Positions 1 through 6,794 of a stretch of 9,837 nucleotides of DNA are shown piece after piece. Source of the stretch: an uncultured bacterium (GTDB lineage: Bacteria > Patescibacteriota > Saccharimonadia > Saccharimonadales > Saccharimonadaceae). The DNA lies in assembly GCA_937872185.1 (NCBI GenBank), contig CALMQN010000078.1, positions 1 to 9,837 on the forward strand, written 5' to 3'. A model generated the notes under the pieces. That model was not told where the DNA came from, did not search any database, and saw only the letters and a list, made by a program, of their open reading frames with translations. The first letter of the stretch is position 1. Every line of letters starts with the position of its first letter. The position numbers were made by a program, and so were the translations under genes.

Positions 1-566
1 AGTTTTTGATCATCGGGATACCTGTTGCGTTTTTTCACAATTATTTTTTGTAGCTCATTCTCATCAGTTCGATCGCTTTCAGATAACAATTGCTCGACAA
101 TCGATTGCTCAACGCCTTTGGCACGTAATTCAGCCGTTAGTTTACGCTTACTAGCACCTTTTTTCAGTGATCTGTTTTCAACCCAATAACGGGCAAAGTT
201 CTGATCATTGATATAGTTTTTTTCGAGCAATCGATCAAATACCCGCAACGTAATATCAGGACTGACACCCGGCTTTAGCTCGCCCGTCTTGGTCCGCACG
301 GGGCGAGTCTTCCGGTACAAATAATCGCGGACTTCTTTGGCGCTATGCGGACGCATCAAACAGTATTCAAGCGCCCTGGCATAAACTTTACCGAAGATAC
401 TCTCATCCTGTAGCCCCACCAGCTCTTCTTCGCTATATTCTTTACCAACCCGTATGCCCAAGCCACTCAGCTGAAACACGTCCAAACTAAACCGATACTT
501 GCCGTCGACCGATACGTTTACCCGGTTCTTATCACGAGCTTGAATACCGATTGCGGTAATGATCAT
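1..566 (-). CDS. recX: RecX regulatory protein, C-terminus cut by window edge
   Basis: RecX family proteins bind RecA filaments and modulate (usually inhibit) RecA ATPase and strand exchange in the cytoplasm. The frame opens at ATG 564-566 and stays open to position 1, giving 188 complete codons. Visible family features are the helical repeats: a first repeat around residues 62-85 (ARALEYCLMRPHSAKEVRDYL) and a second around 105-150 containing the typical INDQNFARYWVENR and AELRAKGVEQ stretches. Between them lies a loop of about 20 residues (86-104) that seems longer than in short RecX proteins. It starts 8 bases after the recA stop on the same strand, so the two are almost certainly cotranscribed, the classical recA-recX arrangement. 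The ribosome site is weak (AAGAG). The C-terminal repeat lies outside the window. Function is assigned from family resemblance and context. Confidence 0.9.
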   Translation of the reverse strand, partial: MIITAIGIQARDKNRVNVSVDGKYRFSLDVFQLSGLGIRVGKEYSEEELVGLQDESIFGKVYARALEYCLMRPHSAKEVRDYLYRKTRPVRTKTGELKPGVSPDITLRVFDRLLEKNYINDQNFARYWVENRSLKKGASKRKLTAELRAKGVEQSIVEQLLSESDRTDENELQKIIVKKRNRYPDDQK

Positions 567-574
567 AGGATCTC

Positions 575-1615
575 TTAAGCCGCTTCTTCAGCAACCTTTT
601 TTCGGACCTTAGCTTCAATTTCAGCCAATACCTTAGGATTCTCTTTTAGATATTCCTTGCTAGCTTCGCGGCCTTGACCGATCTTTGCGTCTGCATATGC
701 AAACCACGCACCAGATTTTTCAACGATGTTATGCAGCACCGCTAGATCCAGAACGTCGCCGGTCTTTGAAATACCTTCGTTATACATGATGTCAAATTCT
801 GCCACGCGAAAAGGAGGCGCAATCTTGTTTTTGACAACCTTTACCTTCGTACGGCTACCAATGATTTCTTCGCCAGATTTAATCTGTCCAGTACGACGAA
901 TGTCCAAACGGACTGAAGCGTAAAACTTCAACGCGTTTCCACCGGTTGTTGTTTCAGGGTTGCCAAACATGACACCGATCTTCATACGAATCTGATTAAT
1001 AAAGATAACGGTCGTTTTGCTTTTACTGATAATACCCGTCAGCTTACGCAGTGCTTGGCTCATTAATCGTGCCTGGAGCCCCATGTGGCTGTCACCCATG
1101 TCGCCATCAATTTCGGCCTGTGGGACGAGTGCGGCAACAGAGTCGACAACAACCAAGTCAACCGCGTTAGAACGCACCAGCGTCTCGGCAATCTCAAGTG
1201 CTTGTTCGCCGTTATCAGGTTGCGATACTAGTAAGTTATCTGTATCGACACCCAAGCGACGTGCGTAGGCAGGATCAAGTGCGTGTTCAGCATCGATGAA
1301 CGCCGCTGTGCCACCTTGTTTTTGGATCTCGGCAATCGCATGCAATGTCAGCGTTGTCTTACCTGAGCTTTCCGGACCATAAATTTCTAGGATGCGACCT
1401 TTTGGATACCCGCCACCCAGCGCAAGGTCAAGTGACAGCGAACCACTACTGACAAGTTCGACATCAACGGTTGTTGTGTCGCCCAAGCGGCGAATAGCAC
1501 CATCGCCAAATTGTTTATTAATTTGTTCTTGGGCCAAGCCCAACGCTTTTAATTTACCTTCACTAGCGGTGGGTTTTTCGGATAGCGGATCTTTCGATGC
1601 TCTTTTTGCTGACAT
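575..1615 (-). CDS. recA: Recombinase RecA
   Basis: RecA forms ATP-dependent filaments on single-stranded DNA and performs homologous pairing and strand exchange. The 346-residue length is typical. Visible motifs: Walker A GPESSGKT at residues 80-87, catalytic-type glutamate E110 in FIDAEHA, Walker B VVVDSV at 156-161, loop L1 around [10 protein letters not shown] (170-179), the FINQIR segment (205-210), and loop L2 [15 protein letters not shown] (217-231). The N-terminal extension before the oligomerisation region is about 15 residues longer than in E. coli. The C-terminal tail is short and only weakly acidic. ATG 1613-1615 is preceded by an AGAGAGGG ribosome site 7 bases upstream, which supports this start. 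A -10 box lies about 30 bases upstream. recX follows 8 bases after the TAA stop. Identification is secure. Confidence 0.99.
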   Translation of the reverse strand: MSAKRASKDPLSEKPTASEGKLKALGLAQEQINKQFGDGAIRRLGDTTTVDVELVSSGSLSLDLALGGGYPKGRILEIYGPESSGKTTLTLHAIAEIQKQGGTAAFIDAEHALDPAYARRLGVDTDNLLVSQPDNGEQALEIAETLVRSNAVDLVVVDSVAALVPQAEIDGDMGDSHMGLQARLMSQALRKLTGIISKSKTTVIFINQIRMKIGVMFGNPETTTGGNALKFYASVRLDIRRTGQIKSGEEIIGSRTKVKVVKNKIAPPFRVAEFDIMYNEGISKTGDVLDLAVLHNIVEKSGAWFAYADAKIGQGREASKEYLKENPKVLAEIEAKVRKKVAEEAA

Positions 1616-1643
1616 ATTATTCCCTCTCTTTAATCTACCTATT

Positions 1644-1649
1644 ATTATA
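1644..1649 (-). promoter_or_regulatory. Putative -10 box of recA
   Basis: On the minus strand the sequence reads GTATAATAATAG, a perfect TATAAT with its 3' end 28 bases before the recA ATG. Transcription would start near 1637 and give a leader of about 22 bases that carries the ribosome site. No good -35 box and no recognisable SOS operator are seen. It sits back-to-back with the pilin promoter in the 69-base intergenic gap. Confidence 0.6.
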
Positions 1650-1667
1650 CGGCCCTCGGCTGCAATT

Positions 1668-1676
1668 TGCTATAAT
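1668..1676 (+). promoter_or_regulatory. Extended -10 promoter of the pilin gene
   Basis: The plus strand reads TGCTATAAT, a perfect TATAAT with the TGn extension. The hexamer ends 8 bases before the pilin ATG (1685-1687). A start 7 bases after the hexamer falls at about 1683, so the mRNA would be leaderless or carry a two-base leader. No ribosome site is present between the hexamer and ATG, consistent with that reading. No good -35 box is seen, which an extended -10 can tolerate. Confidence 0.65.
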
Positions 1677-1684
1677 AGAGACAT

Positions 1685-2080
1685 ATGAATACACACTCTC
1701 GCGGGTTTACGGTGATAGAACTTTTATTTATTGTTGTCATTCTTGGCGCGGCAAGCGTATTGTTCTTCATTCAGCGTAGTAACGTCGAGGTTGCTGCACG
1801 TGATAATGTCCGCAAAACATCCATCAATGCACTTTACTACAGCCTTGAAGAAGTCTTCTTTAAGGAACAAGGCTACTACCCACAAACCATCGAAGAGACC
1901 ACTCTCCGTTCTGTCGATCCCGCCCTCTTAGCTGACCCTGCTGGTGTCAAGATCAACGAAGCAAACAGTGATTACCGCTATGAACCCGTCAACTGCACGG
2001 ATGCAAAATGCAAAGCCTATACGCTTCGTGCAACACTCGAAAACGAAGATGACTTTGTAAAAACAAGCCGAAACAATTAA
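1685..2080 (+). CDS. Type IV pilin / pseudopilin-like protein
   Basis: The 131-residue protein begins with a six-residue basic leader and a class III signal: SRG followed by FTVIELLFIVVILGAAS. The prepilin peptidase site is between G7 and F8, and the conserved glutamate (E5 of the mature form) is E12. The hydrophobic helix spans roughly residues 8-29. The rest is a small soluble head with a Cys pair at 104 and 109 (NCTDAKC) near the C-terminus, which may form a disulfide loop as in many pilin heads. It is therefore a pilus or pseudopilus subunit inserted in the cytoplasmic membrane. It stands alone on the plus strand, divergent from recA and convergent with the PH-domain gene; no assembly ATPase, platform protein or peptidase gene is in the window. 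Whether it is a major, minor or competence pseudopilin cannot be told from the sequence. Confidence 0.88.
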   Translation: MNTHSRGFTVIELLFIVVILGAASVLFFIQRSNVEVAARDNVRKTSINALYYSLEEVFFKEQGYYPQTIEETTLRSVDPALLADPAGVKINEANSDYRYEPVNCTDAKCKAYTLRATLENEDDFVKTSRNN

Positions 2081-2805
2081 TCTTCGAACTGAACTGGACG
2101 ACCGTTTTTGAATGCTTCGACTGCATTATCTAATTTTGCAATATGATGCTTTGGGTTTGCCACAAACGTAAACTTGTATGTTGTCTCGTCGCCTTCCGTA
2201 CTCAGACGAATTGATCCATAATCGAATAGCTGGGCGAATATCCCTTTTTGGTCATAGCTGGCATCTTCAATGTTTGCAAGACTTACCGTCTGCTCATGAT
2301 GTGACAGCAAGGTTAACTGGATTTCTTGAATAACACTTTCATTTGTCAAAAAGAATTTATTGCTGTTATAGACATAGTAGGCAAGATACGTCACAAAGGC
2401 GAATAGTACTGCCAGCAGAACGATTGGCAGCGTTGCAGCAGCTGGATCCGCGGCCGACCCTGTCAGCCCAAAGAAATTCGCGAACAAATCATAGTTGAAT
2501 AACGTCGATAGTGTCAATAATACTAGTCCGACACCGATAGCCATAGGGATCAGCAGCCCAATCGGATGACGTCTGACCGCGCTGATGACATATTCGCCTT
2601 CACTTAAGTTCAAGTTAGGAAACAACCGTACTGATTCTTCGTGACGTTTTTTTACCTCATCGCTAACGACCTGCTTCACCGGCTCGGTCGGCCGTGCAAG
2701 GTGTACAACCTGCTGCTTTGGCTGCGCCGGATGAGCATACAGTGGCCTGCCTTCGGCGTCATAGGCAACGGGATGTTCAGCTTCTTCAGTAACTTCAGGT
2801 TTCAT
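2077..2805 (-). CDS. Membrane protein with bacterial PH-like domain
   Basis: The 242-residue protein has a polar, proline-rich N-terminal segment (about 1-78, with the HPVAYDAEGRPLYAHP stretch). Two hydrophobic helices follow (about 82-104 and 124-146), then a C-terminal domain (about 148-232). The latter has the pattern of bacterial PH-like (YdbS/bPH_2) domains: FLTNESVIQEIQLTLLSHHEQTV, then the characteristic I-E-D-A-S (179-183), then a strand-rich segment with DYGSIRLST. The predicted place is the cytoplasmic membrane with both ends in the cytoplasm. Its molecular role is unknown. It follows ruvB with a 9-base gap and is the last gene of the yebC-ruv block. Its TAA stop shares the bases TTAA with the stop of the convergent pilin gene. 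No ribosome site precedes ATG 2803-2805; instead a TGGTATAAT box ends 8 bases upstream, suggesting near-leaderless transcription in addition to readthrough from ruvB. Confidence 0.8.
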   Translation of the reverse strand: MKPEVTEEAEHPVAYDAEGRPLYAHPAQPKQQVVHLARPTEPVKQVVSDEVKKRHEESVRLFPNLNLSEGEYVISAVRRHPIGLLIPMAIGVGLVLLTLSTLFNYDLFANFFGLTGSAADPAAATLPIVLLAVLFAFVTYLAYYVYNSNKFFLTNESVIQEIQLTLLSHHEQTVSLANIEDASYDQKGIFAQLFDYGSIRLSTEGDETTYKFTFVANPKHHIAKLDNAVEAFKNGRPVQFED

Positions 2806-2813
2806 CTGTTGTT

Positions 2814-2822
2814 ATTATACCA
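2814..2822 (-). promoter_or_regulatory. Extended -10 box overlapping the ruvB stop codon
   Basis: The minus strand reads TGGTATAATAACAACAG then ATG of the PH-domain gene. TATAAT (2819-2814) with a TGn extension lies 8 bases before ATG, and the TAA stop of ruvB (2817-2815) lies inside the hexamer. This would give an mRNA with no leader or only two leader bases. No clear -35 box is seen. This is inference from sequence pattern only. Confidence 0.5.
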
Positions 2823-3843
2823 ATTTCTGCTGGTTTTGGTTCGCTTGTTTACCGACATGCGCATATGCTTTTGGCGTGACACGTCGGCCACGTGGTGTTC
2901 GTTCAATAAAACCAATCTGCAACAAATACGGTTCATAGAAATCTTCAATGGTCGTTGCCTCGTCACCAGTCAATGCCGCGATCGTATTGAGGCCTACGGG
3001 GCTATCACCGTAATTGTCGATAATGCTATTTATCAGATTGCGATCACCAGGATCGAGCCCCAGCTCATCAATTTCGAGCAGCGCAAGCGCTGCCTTAGTC
3101 GTGACCGTGTCAATAATGCCATCACCATTTACATCGGCGTAATCACGTACTCGCTTGAGCAGTCGGTTGGCAATACGCGGTGTCAATCGAGCGCGCGTCG
3201 ATAACATCGTGGCAGCATCGGGATGAATCTTACTATCAAGGATATTCGAGGCACGGGTAATAATATGGGCGATTTCATCGGGTGTATAAAACTCCAGTCG
3301 GTGAATCAGCCCAAAGCGATCACGCAGCGGTGCCGATAATGCCCCTGTGCGAGTCGTCGCACCAATAACGGTAAACCGTGGCAAGTCCAGACGGACGCTG
3401 CGCGCGGCCGGACCTTTCCCGATCATAATATCCAGTTTGAAATCTTCCATCGCGCTATAGAGCACTTCTTCGACGGTTCGACCCAAGCGATGAATCTCGT
3501 CGATGAACAAAATGTCGCCATCATTTAGGTTTGTCAGAATACTTGCCAGGTCTCCTGCTCGCTCAATGGCGGGGCCACTGGTCACGCGCATATTCGTGCC
3601 CATTTCGTGTGCGATGACACTTGCCATGGTTGTTTTGCCAAGGCCCGGGGCGCCGTATAACAAAATGTGTTCGATTGGTTCACCGCGCTTTTTAGCAGCG
3701 TCAATCGCCAGTTTCAGATTCTTCTTCAAGCGATCTTGACCGGTATAATCAGCAAACGTCGTTGGGCGCAGGGTGACTTCAATAATCTCTTCGTTTGCAT
3801 CATCGTCGTGCAAGCTCGTATCAATAATTCGTTCGATCGCCAT
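2815..3843 (-). CDS. ruvB: Holliday junction branch migration helicase RuvB
   Basis: RuvB is the AAA+ ring motor that drives branch migration of Holliday junctions together with RuvA. The 342-residue length matches the family. Motifs: Walker A GAPGLGKT at 64-71, Walker B DEIH at 115-118, sensor 1 GATTRTG at 161-167, arginine finger R174 in APLRDRFG, the lid segment [16 protein letters not shown] (221-236), and the C-terminal winged helix ending in [12 protein letters not shown] (312-323). The start ATG (3841-3843) overlaps the ruvA stop by one base (TAATG) and has an AAAGGA ribosome site, so translation is likely coupled to ruvA. An acidic insert-like patch DVNGDGIID (237-245) resembles a calcium loop but lacks the last ligand; the corresponding segment is also Gly/Asp-rich in other RuvB proteins. 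Identification is secure. Confidence 0.99.
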   Translation of the reverse strand: MAIERIIDTSLHDDDANEEIIEVTLRPTTFADYTGQDRLKKNLKLAIDAAKKRGEPIEHILLYGAPGLGKTTMASVIAHEMGTNMRVTSGPAIERAGDLASILTNLNDGDILFIDEIHRLGRTVEEVLYSAMEDFKLDIMIGKGPAARSVRLDLPRFTVIGATTRTGALSAPLRDRFGLIHRLEFYTPDEIAHIITRASNILDSKIHPDAATMLSTRARLTPRIANRLLKRVRDYADVNGDGIIDTVTTKAALALLEIDELGLDPGDRNLINSIIDNYGDSPVGLNTIAALTGDEATTIEDFYEPYLLQIGFIERTPRGRRVTPKAYAHVGKQANQNQQKLV

Positions 3844-4415
3844 TATGCATTTCCTTTCAAAGCCTGCGTCACGCGCGCTGCGGTCGGCAGATCTGCCGCT
3901 ACATTCTCAAGCGCCCGCGTCGCATCGGCAAGCGTATAACCAAGCGCGATCAACGCCTCAAGTGCCTCGTCACTTGTGACGATCGATGCACCCGGTGATC
4001 GAGTAATCTGTACCGCTAGGCCAACTTTGTCGGATAAATCAACGACGACGCGTTCAGCAATGCGCTTGCCGACGCCGGCAGCCTGAGTAATATACGCGCT
4101 GTCACTATTAGCAATTGCGTTACGAACCGATTCGCTATCGCCCACAGATAGTATCGATAATGCCGCCTTAGGGCCAACGCCCTGCACCGTGATCAGCATT
4201 TCAAATAATTTCTTCGCACTCAGGCTACTAAACCCAAACAGTTCTTGCGACTGTTCGCGAATATGGTGATACGTATGAAATTTGACGATCTCGCCCAAGA
4301 GCGCATTGTCAAAATCACCGGCTGCAACCTGGACTTCATACCCGACGCCAGCCACGTCAACAATAACAGCACTCCCAAATTTTTCAGCCACAACTCCTGA
4401 TACATGCGCAATCAT
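3843..4415 (-). CDS. ruvA: Holliday junction binding protein RuvA
   Basis: RuvA tetramers hold the Holliday junction open and recruit RuvB. The 190 residues show all three domains: an OB-fold (1 to about 62, with VAGVGYEV and the [16 protein letters not shown] end), a double helix-hairpin-helix domain (VQGVGPKAA 77-85 and AAGVGKRIA 112-120), a flexible linker (about 133-147), and the RuvB-binding domain III ([22 protein letters not shown], 148-169). At the acidic pin, where E. coli has Glu55-Asp56, this protein has E54-Q55, so one of the two acidic residues is missing. It lies between ruvC (7-base gap) and ruvB (one-base overlap). There is no convincing ribosome site before ATG 4413-4415, but a TATAAT box lies exactly six bases upstream. 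Confidence 0.98.
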   Translation of the reverse strand: MIAHVSGVVAEKFGSAVIVDVAGVGYEVQVAAGDFDNALLGEIVKFHTYHHIREQSQELFGFSSLSAKKLFEMLITVQGVGPKAALSILSVGDSESVRNAIANSDSAYITQAAGVGKRIAERVVVDLSDKVGLAVQITRSPGASIVTSDEALEALIALGYTLADATRALENVAADLPTAARVTQALKGNA

Positions 4416-4421
4416 ATTCTT

Positions 4422-4427
4422 ATTATA
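4422..4427 (-). promoter_or_regulatory. Putative leaderless -10 box of ruvA, inside the ruvC stop
   Basis: The minus strand reads GTATAATAAGAAT then ATG. TATAAT occupies -12 to -7 relative to the A of the ruvA ATG, so transcription would begin at the start codon itself. The hexamer contains the ruvC TAA stop, and a second in-frame TAA follows. No -35 box or TGn extension is evident, so it may be only a secondary promoter within the operon. Confidence 0.45.
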
Positions 4428-4896
4428 CCCTGGACATTAGTGAATGGGTAATTGCAGCTGCAAGTGCGTCTGCGCAGTCGTCTGGTTTTGGCACTTCCGA
4501 TAGCCCCAGTTGCAGGCGAACCATTTCTTGGACCTGTTTTTTATCGGCCTTGCCATATCCGGTAAGTGTCTGCTTAATCTGCTGCGGTGTATATTCGGCA
4601 ATCGGCAGCTTCGCTTTGCGACCAACAAGCAGTGCGACTCCTCGCGCCTCGGCAACCGTCATAGCCGTCGTAATATTTTGTGAAAAAAACAATTTTTCGA
4701 TAGACATCTGGTCAGGCTGGGTCTGTTTTATAATCTCCGTCAAACTATCAAAGATGTCTTCCAGTCGCTCATCGTGCGGCGTATGCGCAGGTGTCGTAAT
4801 GACACCGGCATCAACCAGCTTGATCTTGTCTTTTATCACTTCGATCACGCCAAAGCCCATGATGCCCGTGCCTGGATCGATCCCAATAATCTTCAT
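4423..4896 (-). CDS. ruvC: Holliday junction resolvase RuvC
   Basis: RuvC is the dimeric, metal-dependent endonuclease of the RNase H fold that cuts Holliday junctions symmetrically. The 157 residues match the family length. Visible are the first catalytic Asp D7 in GIDPGTGIMGFGV, the glutamate E67 in SIEKLFFSQN, and the C-terminal pair D140 and D143 in PDDCADALAAAITH, with H151. The QTLTGYGKADKKQVQEMV segment (109-126) is also typical. It ends in TAATAA and precedes ruvA by 7 bases. It follows the lamin-tail gene with a 14-base gap, in which a TATACT box stands exactly six bases before ATG 4894-4896. No ribosome site at proper spacing is present. All catalytic residues are in place, so it should be active. 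Confidence 0.98.
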   Translation of the reverse strand: MKIIGIDPGTGIMGFGVIEVIKDKIKLVDAGVITTPAHTPHDERLEDIFDSLTEIIKQTQPDQMSIEKLFFSQNITTAMTVAEARGVALLVGRKAKLPIAEYTPQQIKQTLTGYGKADKKQVQEMVRLQLGLSEVPKPDDCADALAAAITHSLMSRV

Positions 4897-4902
4897 ACGC
4901 CT

Positions 4903-4908
4903 AGTATA
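4903..4908 (-). promoter_or_regulatory. Putative leaderless -10 box of ruvC
   Basis: TATACT followed by six bases (AGGCGT) and the ruvC ATG, on the minus strand. The whole element fits in the 14-base gap after the stop of the lamin-tail gene. Spacing is the same as for ruvA, the lamin-tail gene and comEC. No good -35 box is seen. Confidence 0.45.
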
Positions 4909-4910
4909 GG

Positions 4911-6746
4911 CTATTTACTAAAATGAAAGAACGATGCGAGCTTGCGTAGCAGCTTGATCAATTCGACGCGCCACTCCCACACGGCGTACGCTAAGGCGAT
5001 TAGCACGATACCACCAAGCGCTAACCAACTCGCCGTATTATCCGCAGCACCCGTCACTGGCTGGACCGCAAAAGCCGCTTCCGGGATGTCACCGGTCACA
5101 TTCCGACAACGATTCGTATCAGAATTGCGTTCTTGCCCAGCCTTACATGGCGACAATGCACCCTGAACGCTAGCAATTTGGCGACAACGATTGGTCGTCG
5201 GGTTACGGACTTCATCGGCGTCACAGGGTGTCAATGAATTAACGTCAGCGCTCAGCGATCGACAGCGATTGGTCTCTTCGCTGCGATATTGCCCATCTTT
5301 ACAGGGCAACAAAGTTGAGCCAGCCGTCACCAATAAGCGACAACGATTTGTTTCGGGATGACGATACTGATTAGATGCACAAGGCTTCAAACCTGTTACT
5401 TCCTCTTCCTCATCGCTTAGATCAAATACCGATGCTTTGTTTTCGGATGCTGGCGTTGGCTGATTCGTATATTGCCACGTTCCGCCAACCAATGCCCAGG
5501 CCATACCATCGGCTGGGTTCATATATGCTGGCACCTCGTTGATAAGCTGGTCATCTGCGCTTAGCACACTAACCTTGCTGGTCGAATTAACCAGCGTAAA
5601 AGCAATGTCATCATCCGAAAAGCTACTATATTGCCCCGCTGCGATCACTGCACCCACCGGAAAGGCATACGTTTTAGGTGCATCAATCCCGACGACCAAT
5701 CGATAGAGCGCCAGGTCAACTGACGTCATGTTCGGGTTATACAGTTCGACGAATTCATGTCCGTTGTCGTCACCATCTGCATTGGCAAGCAGTTCATTGA
5801 CCCAGATCGGCAGCAATTGCAAAAGGCATGATCCATCGATCAACCCATACCCGTCCGGCACGACAATTTGTATACCGTCAACATTAGGACACATGTCGTG
5901 ATCAATACATTCACCATTGATCAAGTCTTTGCCGTCAGGGATACTCAGTTGCAGTCCAATAATATTACTGCAAGCATCTGACTGGCACAGCAGGTCTGCA
6001 TCAAGTTCATATCCAACAGGGATTGTTACTTGCAGGTCGGCAATATTCGGACATTGGTCGGCAGGCGGCGGCATGCAGTTGCTGGCTTGATCGACCGAGT
6101 ACCCGTCAGGTATAAGCTCTTGAATACCGACAATATTCGCACAGACATCAACGACTTCATATAGCGCGCCGTAATGATACTGCCCACGCAGATTCGATGC
6201 AAAAAAATCGCTGGCGTTATCGTCAGTATCAATCAATACCGCTGGATCAAGCGATGCCTGACGCTCAACGACCTTGCTGACAGGCAGAATGACCGGATGC
6301 AATGCTTCGGCATTTGTCGCAGTGCCCCAACCTACCCTATCGACCTCATTACCTGACTTGTCTTTTAGGTATACGTGGCCGCTTGTACCATTACCGAGGC
6401 CCAGCAGCAGTGCTATGTCAGACTCCAGGGCCGTCTGCGTTGAGGACGACAGCACGAACGCGTGCGCGGGCAAAAAGACATGGATGAGCGGATTGGTCTC
6501 GTCAAAACACCATAGTTTTGTATACGGCGTTGTGTTTGCCGGGCTGACATAATACGTACACCACCCTCCAACTTCAGTTGGGACCGCTGCGTTATTATAT
6601 AATTCGATTATCCTTGGGCTCGTTGAGTTACCAGGTTTTACCTGACTAAATACCAAGTTCGGGCTGATTGCCGCGGCATCTTTAGCGCATAGTCCAAAAA
6701 CCACAAATAGACCAGCAAGCATTGCCACCACAAAACGCTTACGCAT
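4911..6746 (-). CDS. Secreted lamin-tail-domain surface protein with Cys repeats
   Basis: With start ATG 6744-6746 the protein has 611 residues. An N-terminal signal peptide (MRKRFVVAMLAGLFVVFGLC, with an AAA cleavage site near residue 26) exports it. Next come a first lamin-tail-like domain (about 27-190), four Cys repeats (about 202-307), and a second, clearer lamin-tail domain (about 314-440, WVNELLANADGDDNGHEFVELYNP). An acidic linker (DLSDEEEEV) then leads to four repeats ending in TNRCR (about 453-550). The C-terminus has PVTG (563-566), a membrane helix (about 574-592) and a basic amphipathic tail. This is an extracellular protein held in the membrane, possibly adhesive or structural; the function is unknown. 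A TTG codon 15 bases upstream could extend it by five residues, but TATGAT ending six bases before this ATG favours the shorter form. It sits between yebC and ruvC, which are often direct neighbours in bacteria. Confidence 0.82.
   Translation of the reverse strand: MRKRFVVAMLAGLFVVFGLCAKDAAAISPNLVFSQVKPGNSTSPRIIELYNNAAVPTEVGGWCTYYVSPANTTPYTKLWCFDETNPLIHVFLPAHAFVLSSSTQTALESDIALLLGLGNGTSGHVYLKDKSGNEVDRVGWGTATNAEALHPVILPVSKVVERQASLDPAVLIDTDDNASDFFASNLRGQYHYGALYEVVDVCANIVGIQELIPDGYSVDQASNCMPPPADQCPNIADLQVTIPVGYELDADLLCQSDACSNIIGLQLSIPDGKDLINGECIDHDMCPNVDGIQIVVPDGYGLIDGSCLLQLLPIWVNELLANADGDDNGHEFVELYNPNMTSVDLALYRLVVGIDAPKTYAFPVGAVIAAGQYSSFSDDDIAFTLVNSTSKVSVLSADDQLINEVPAYMNPADGMAWALVGGTWQYTNQPTPASENKASVFDLSDEEEEVTGLKPCASNQYRHPETNRCRLLVTAGSTLLPCKDGQYRSEETNRCRSLSADVNSLTPCDADEVRNPTTNRCRQIASVQGALSPCKAGQERNSDTNRCRNVTGDIPEAAFAVQPVTGAADNTASWLALGGIVLIALAYAVWEWRVELIKLLRKLASFFHFSK
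5097..5390 (-). repeat. Four tandem C-x(12)-T-N-R-C-R protein repeats
   Basis: Within the lamin-tail protein, four units of about 25 residues repeat: LKPCASNQYRHPETNRCRLL, LLPCKDGQYRSEETNRCRSL, LTPCDADEVRNPTTNRCRQI and LSPCKAGQERNSDTNRCRNV. Each has two cysteines 13 residues apart and an invariant TNRCR, so each unit probably closes one disulfide outside the cell. The DNA copies have diverged at third positions, which points to old duplication kept by selection rather than recent slippage. Confidence 0.9.
5826..6143 (-). repeat. Four C-x-N-I-x-G-x-Q-x(3)-P-x-G-x(n)-C protein repeats
   Basis: Within the lamin-tail protein, before its second lamin-tail domain, four units share the pattern C-(A/P/S)-N-(I/V)-x(2)-(I/L)-Q-x(2)-(I/V)-P-x-G, then about 8 residues and a second Cys: CANIVGIQELIPDGYSVD, CPNIADLQVTIPVGYELD, CSNIIGLQLSIPDGKDLI and CPNVDGIQIVVPDGYGLI. 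They are spaced 27-31 residues apart. I do not recognise a named domain; similar modules occur in CPR surface proteins as far as I recall. Confidence 0.88.
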
Positions 6747-6752
6747 ACCCAC

Positions 6753-6781
6753 ATCATACAAATACTCTCAGCAAATAACAA
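6753..6781 (-). promoter_or_regulatory. Promoter of the lamin-tail gene
   Basis: On the minus strand TTGTTA (6781-6776), a 17-base spacer and TATGAT (6758-6753) are followed by six bases and ATG. The start of transcription would coincide with the start codon. It lies in the 48-base gap after yebC and supports both an independent transcript and the choice of ATG 6744-6746 over the upstream TTG. Confidence 0.55.
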
Positions 6782-6794
6782 GTATAATGTTCAG

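Noticed and set aside
1616..1684. LexA-type SOS operator in front of recA
   Set aside because: Neither the CTGT-N8-ACAG nor the GAAC-N4-GTTC type is present. The palindrome GCAATTTGC is short and unsupported.
3109..3135. Calcium-loop-like DVNGDGIID in RuvB
   Set aside because: The residue at loop position 12 is Thr, not Asp or Glu, and other RuvB proteins have a similar Gly/Asp-rich turn at this site, so the likeness is probably chance.
2641..3204. A 187-codon open frame on the plus strand, across the start of the PH-domain gene and the end of ruvB
   Set aside because: It lies antisense to two secure genes, has no family features and no ribosome site, and is best read as a shadow of the opposite strand's codon pattern.
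6747..6761. TTG start adding five residues to the lamin-tail protein
   Set aside because: No ribosome site supports it. The TTGTTA-17-TATGAT promoter would start transcription at the internal ATG 6746, and MRKRF is a better signal-peptide N-terminus.
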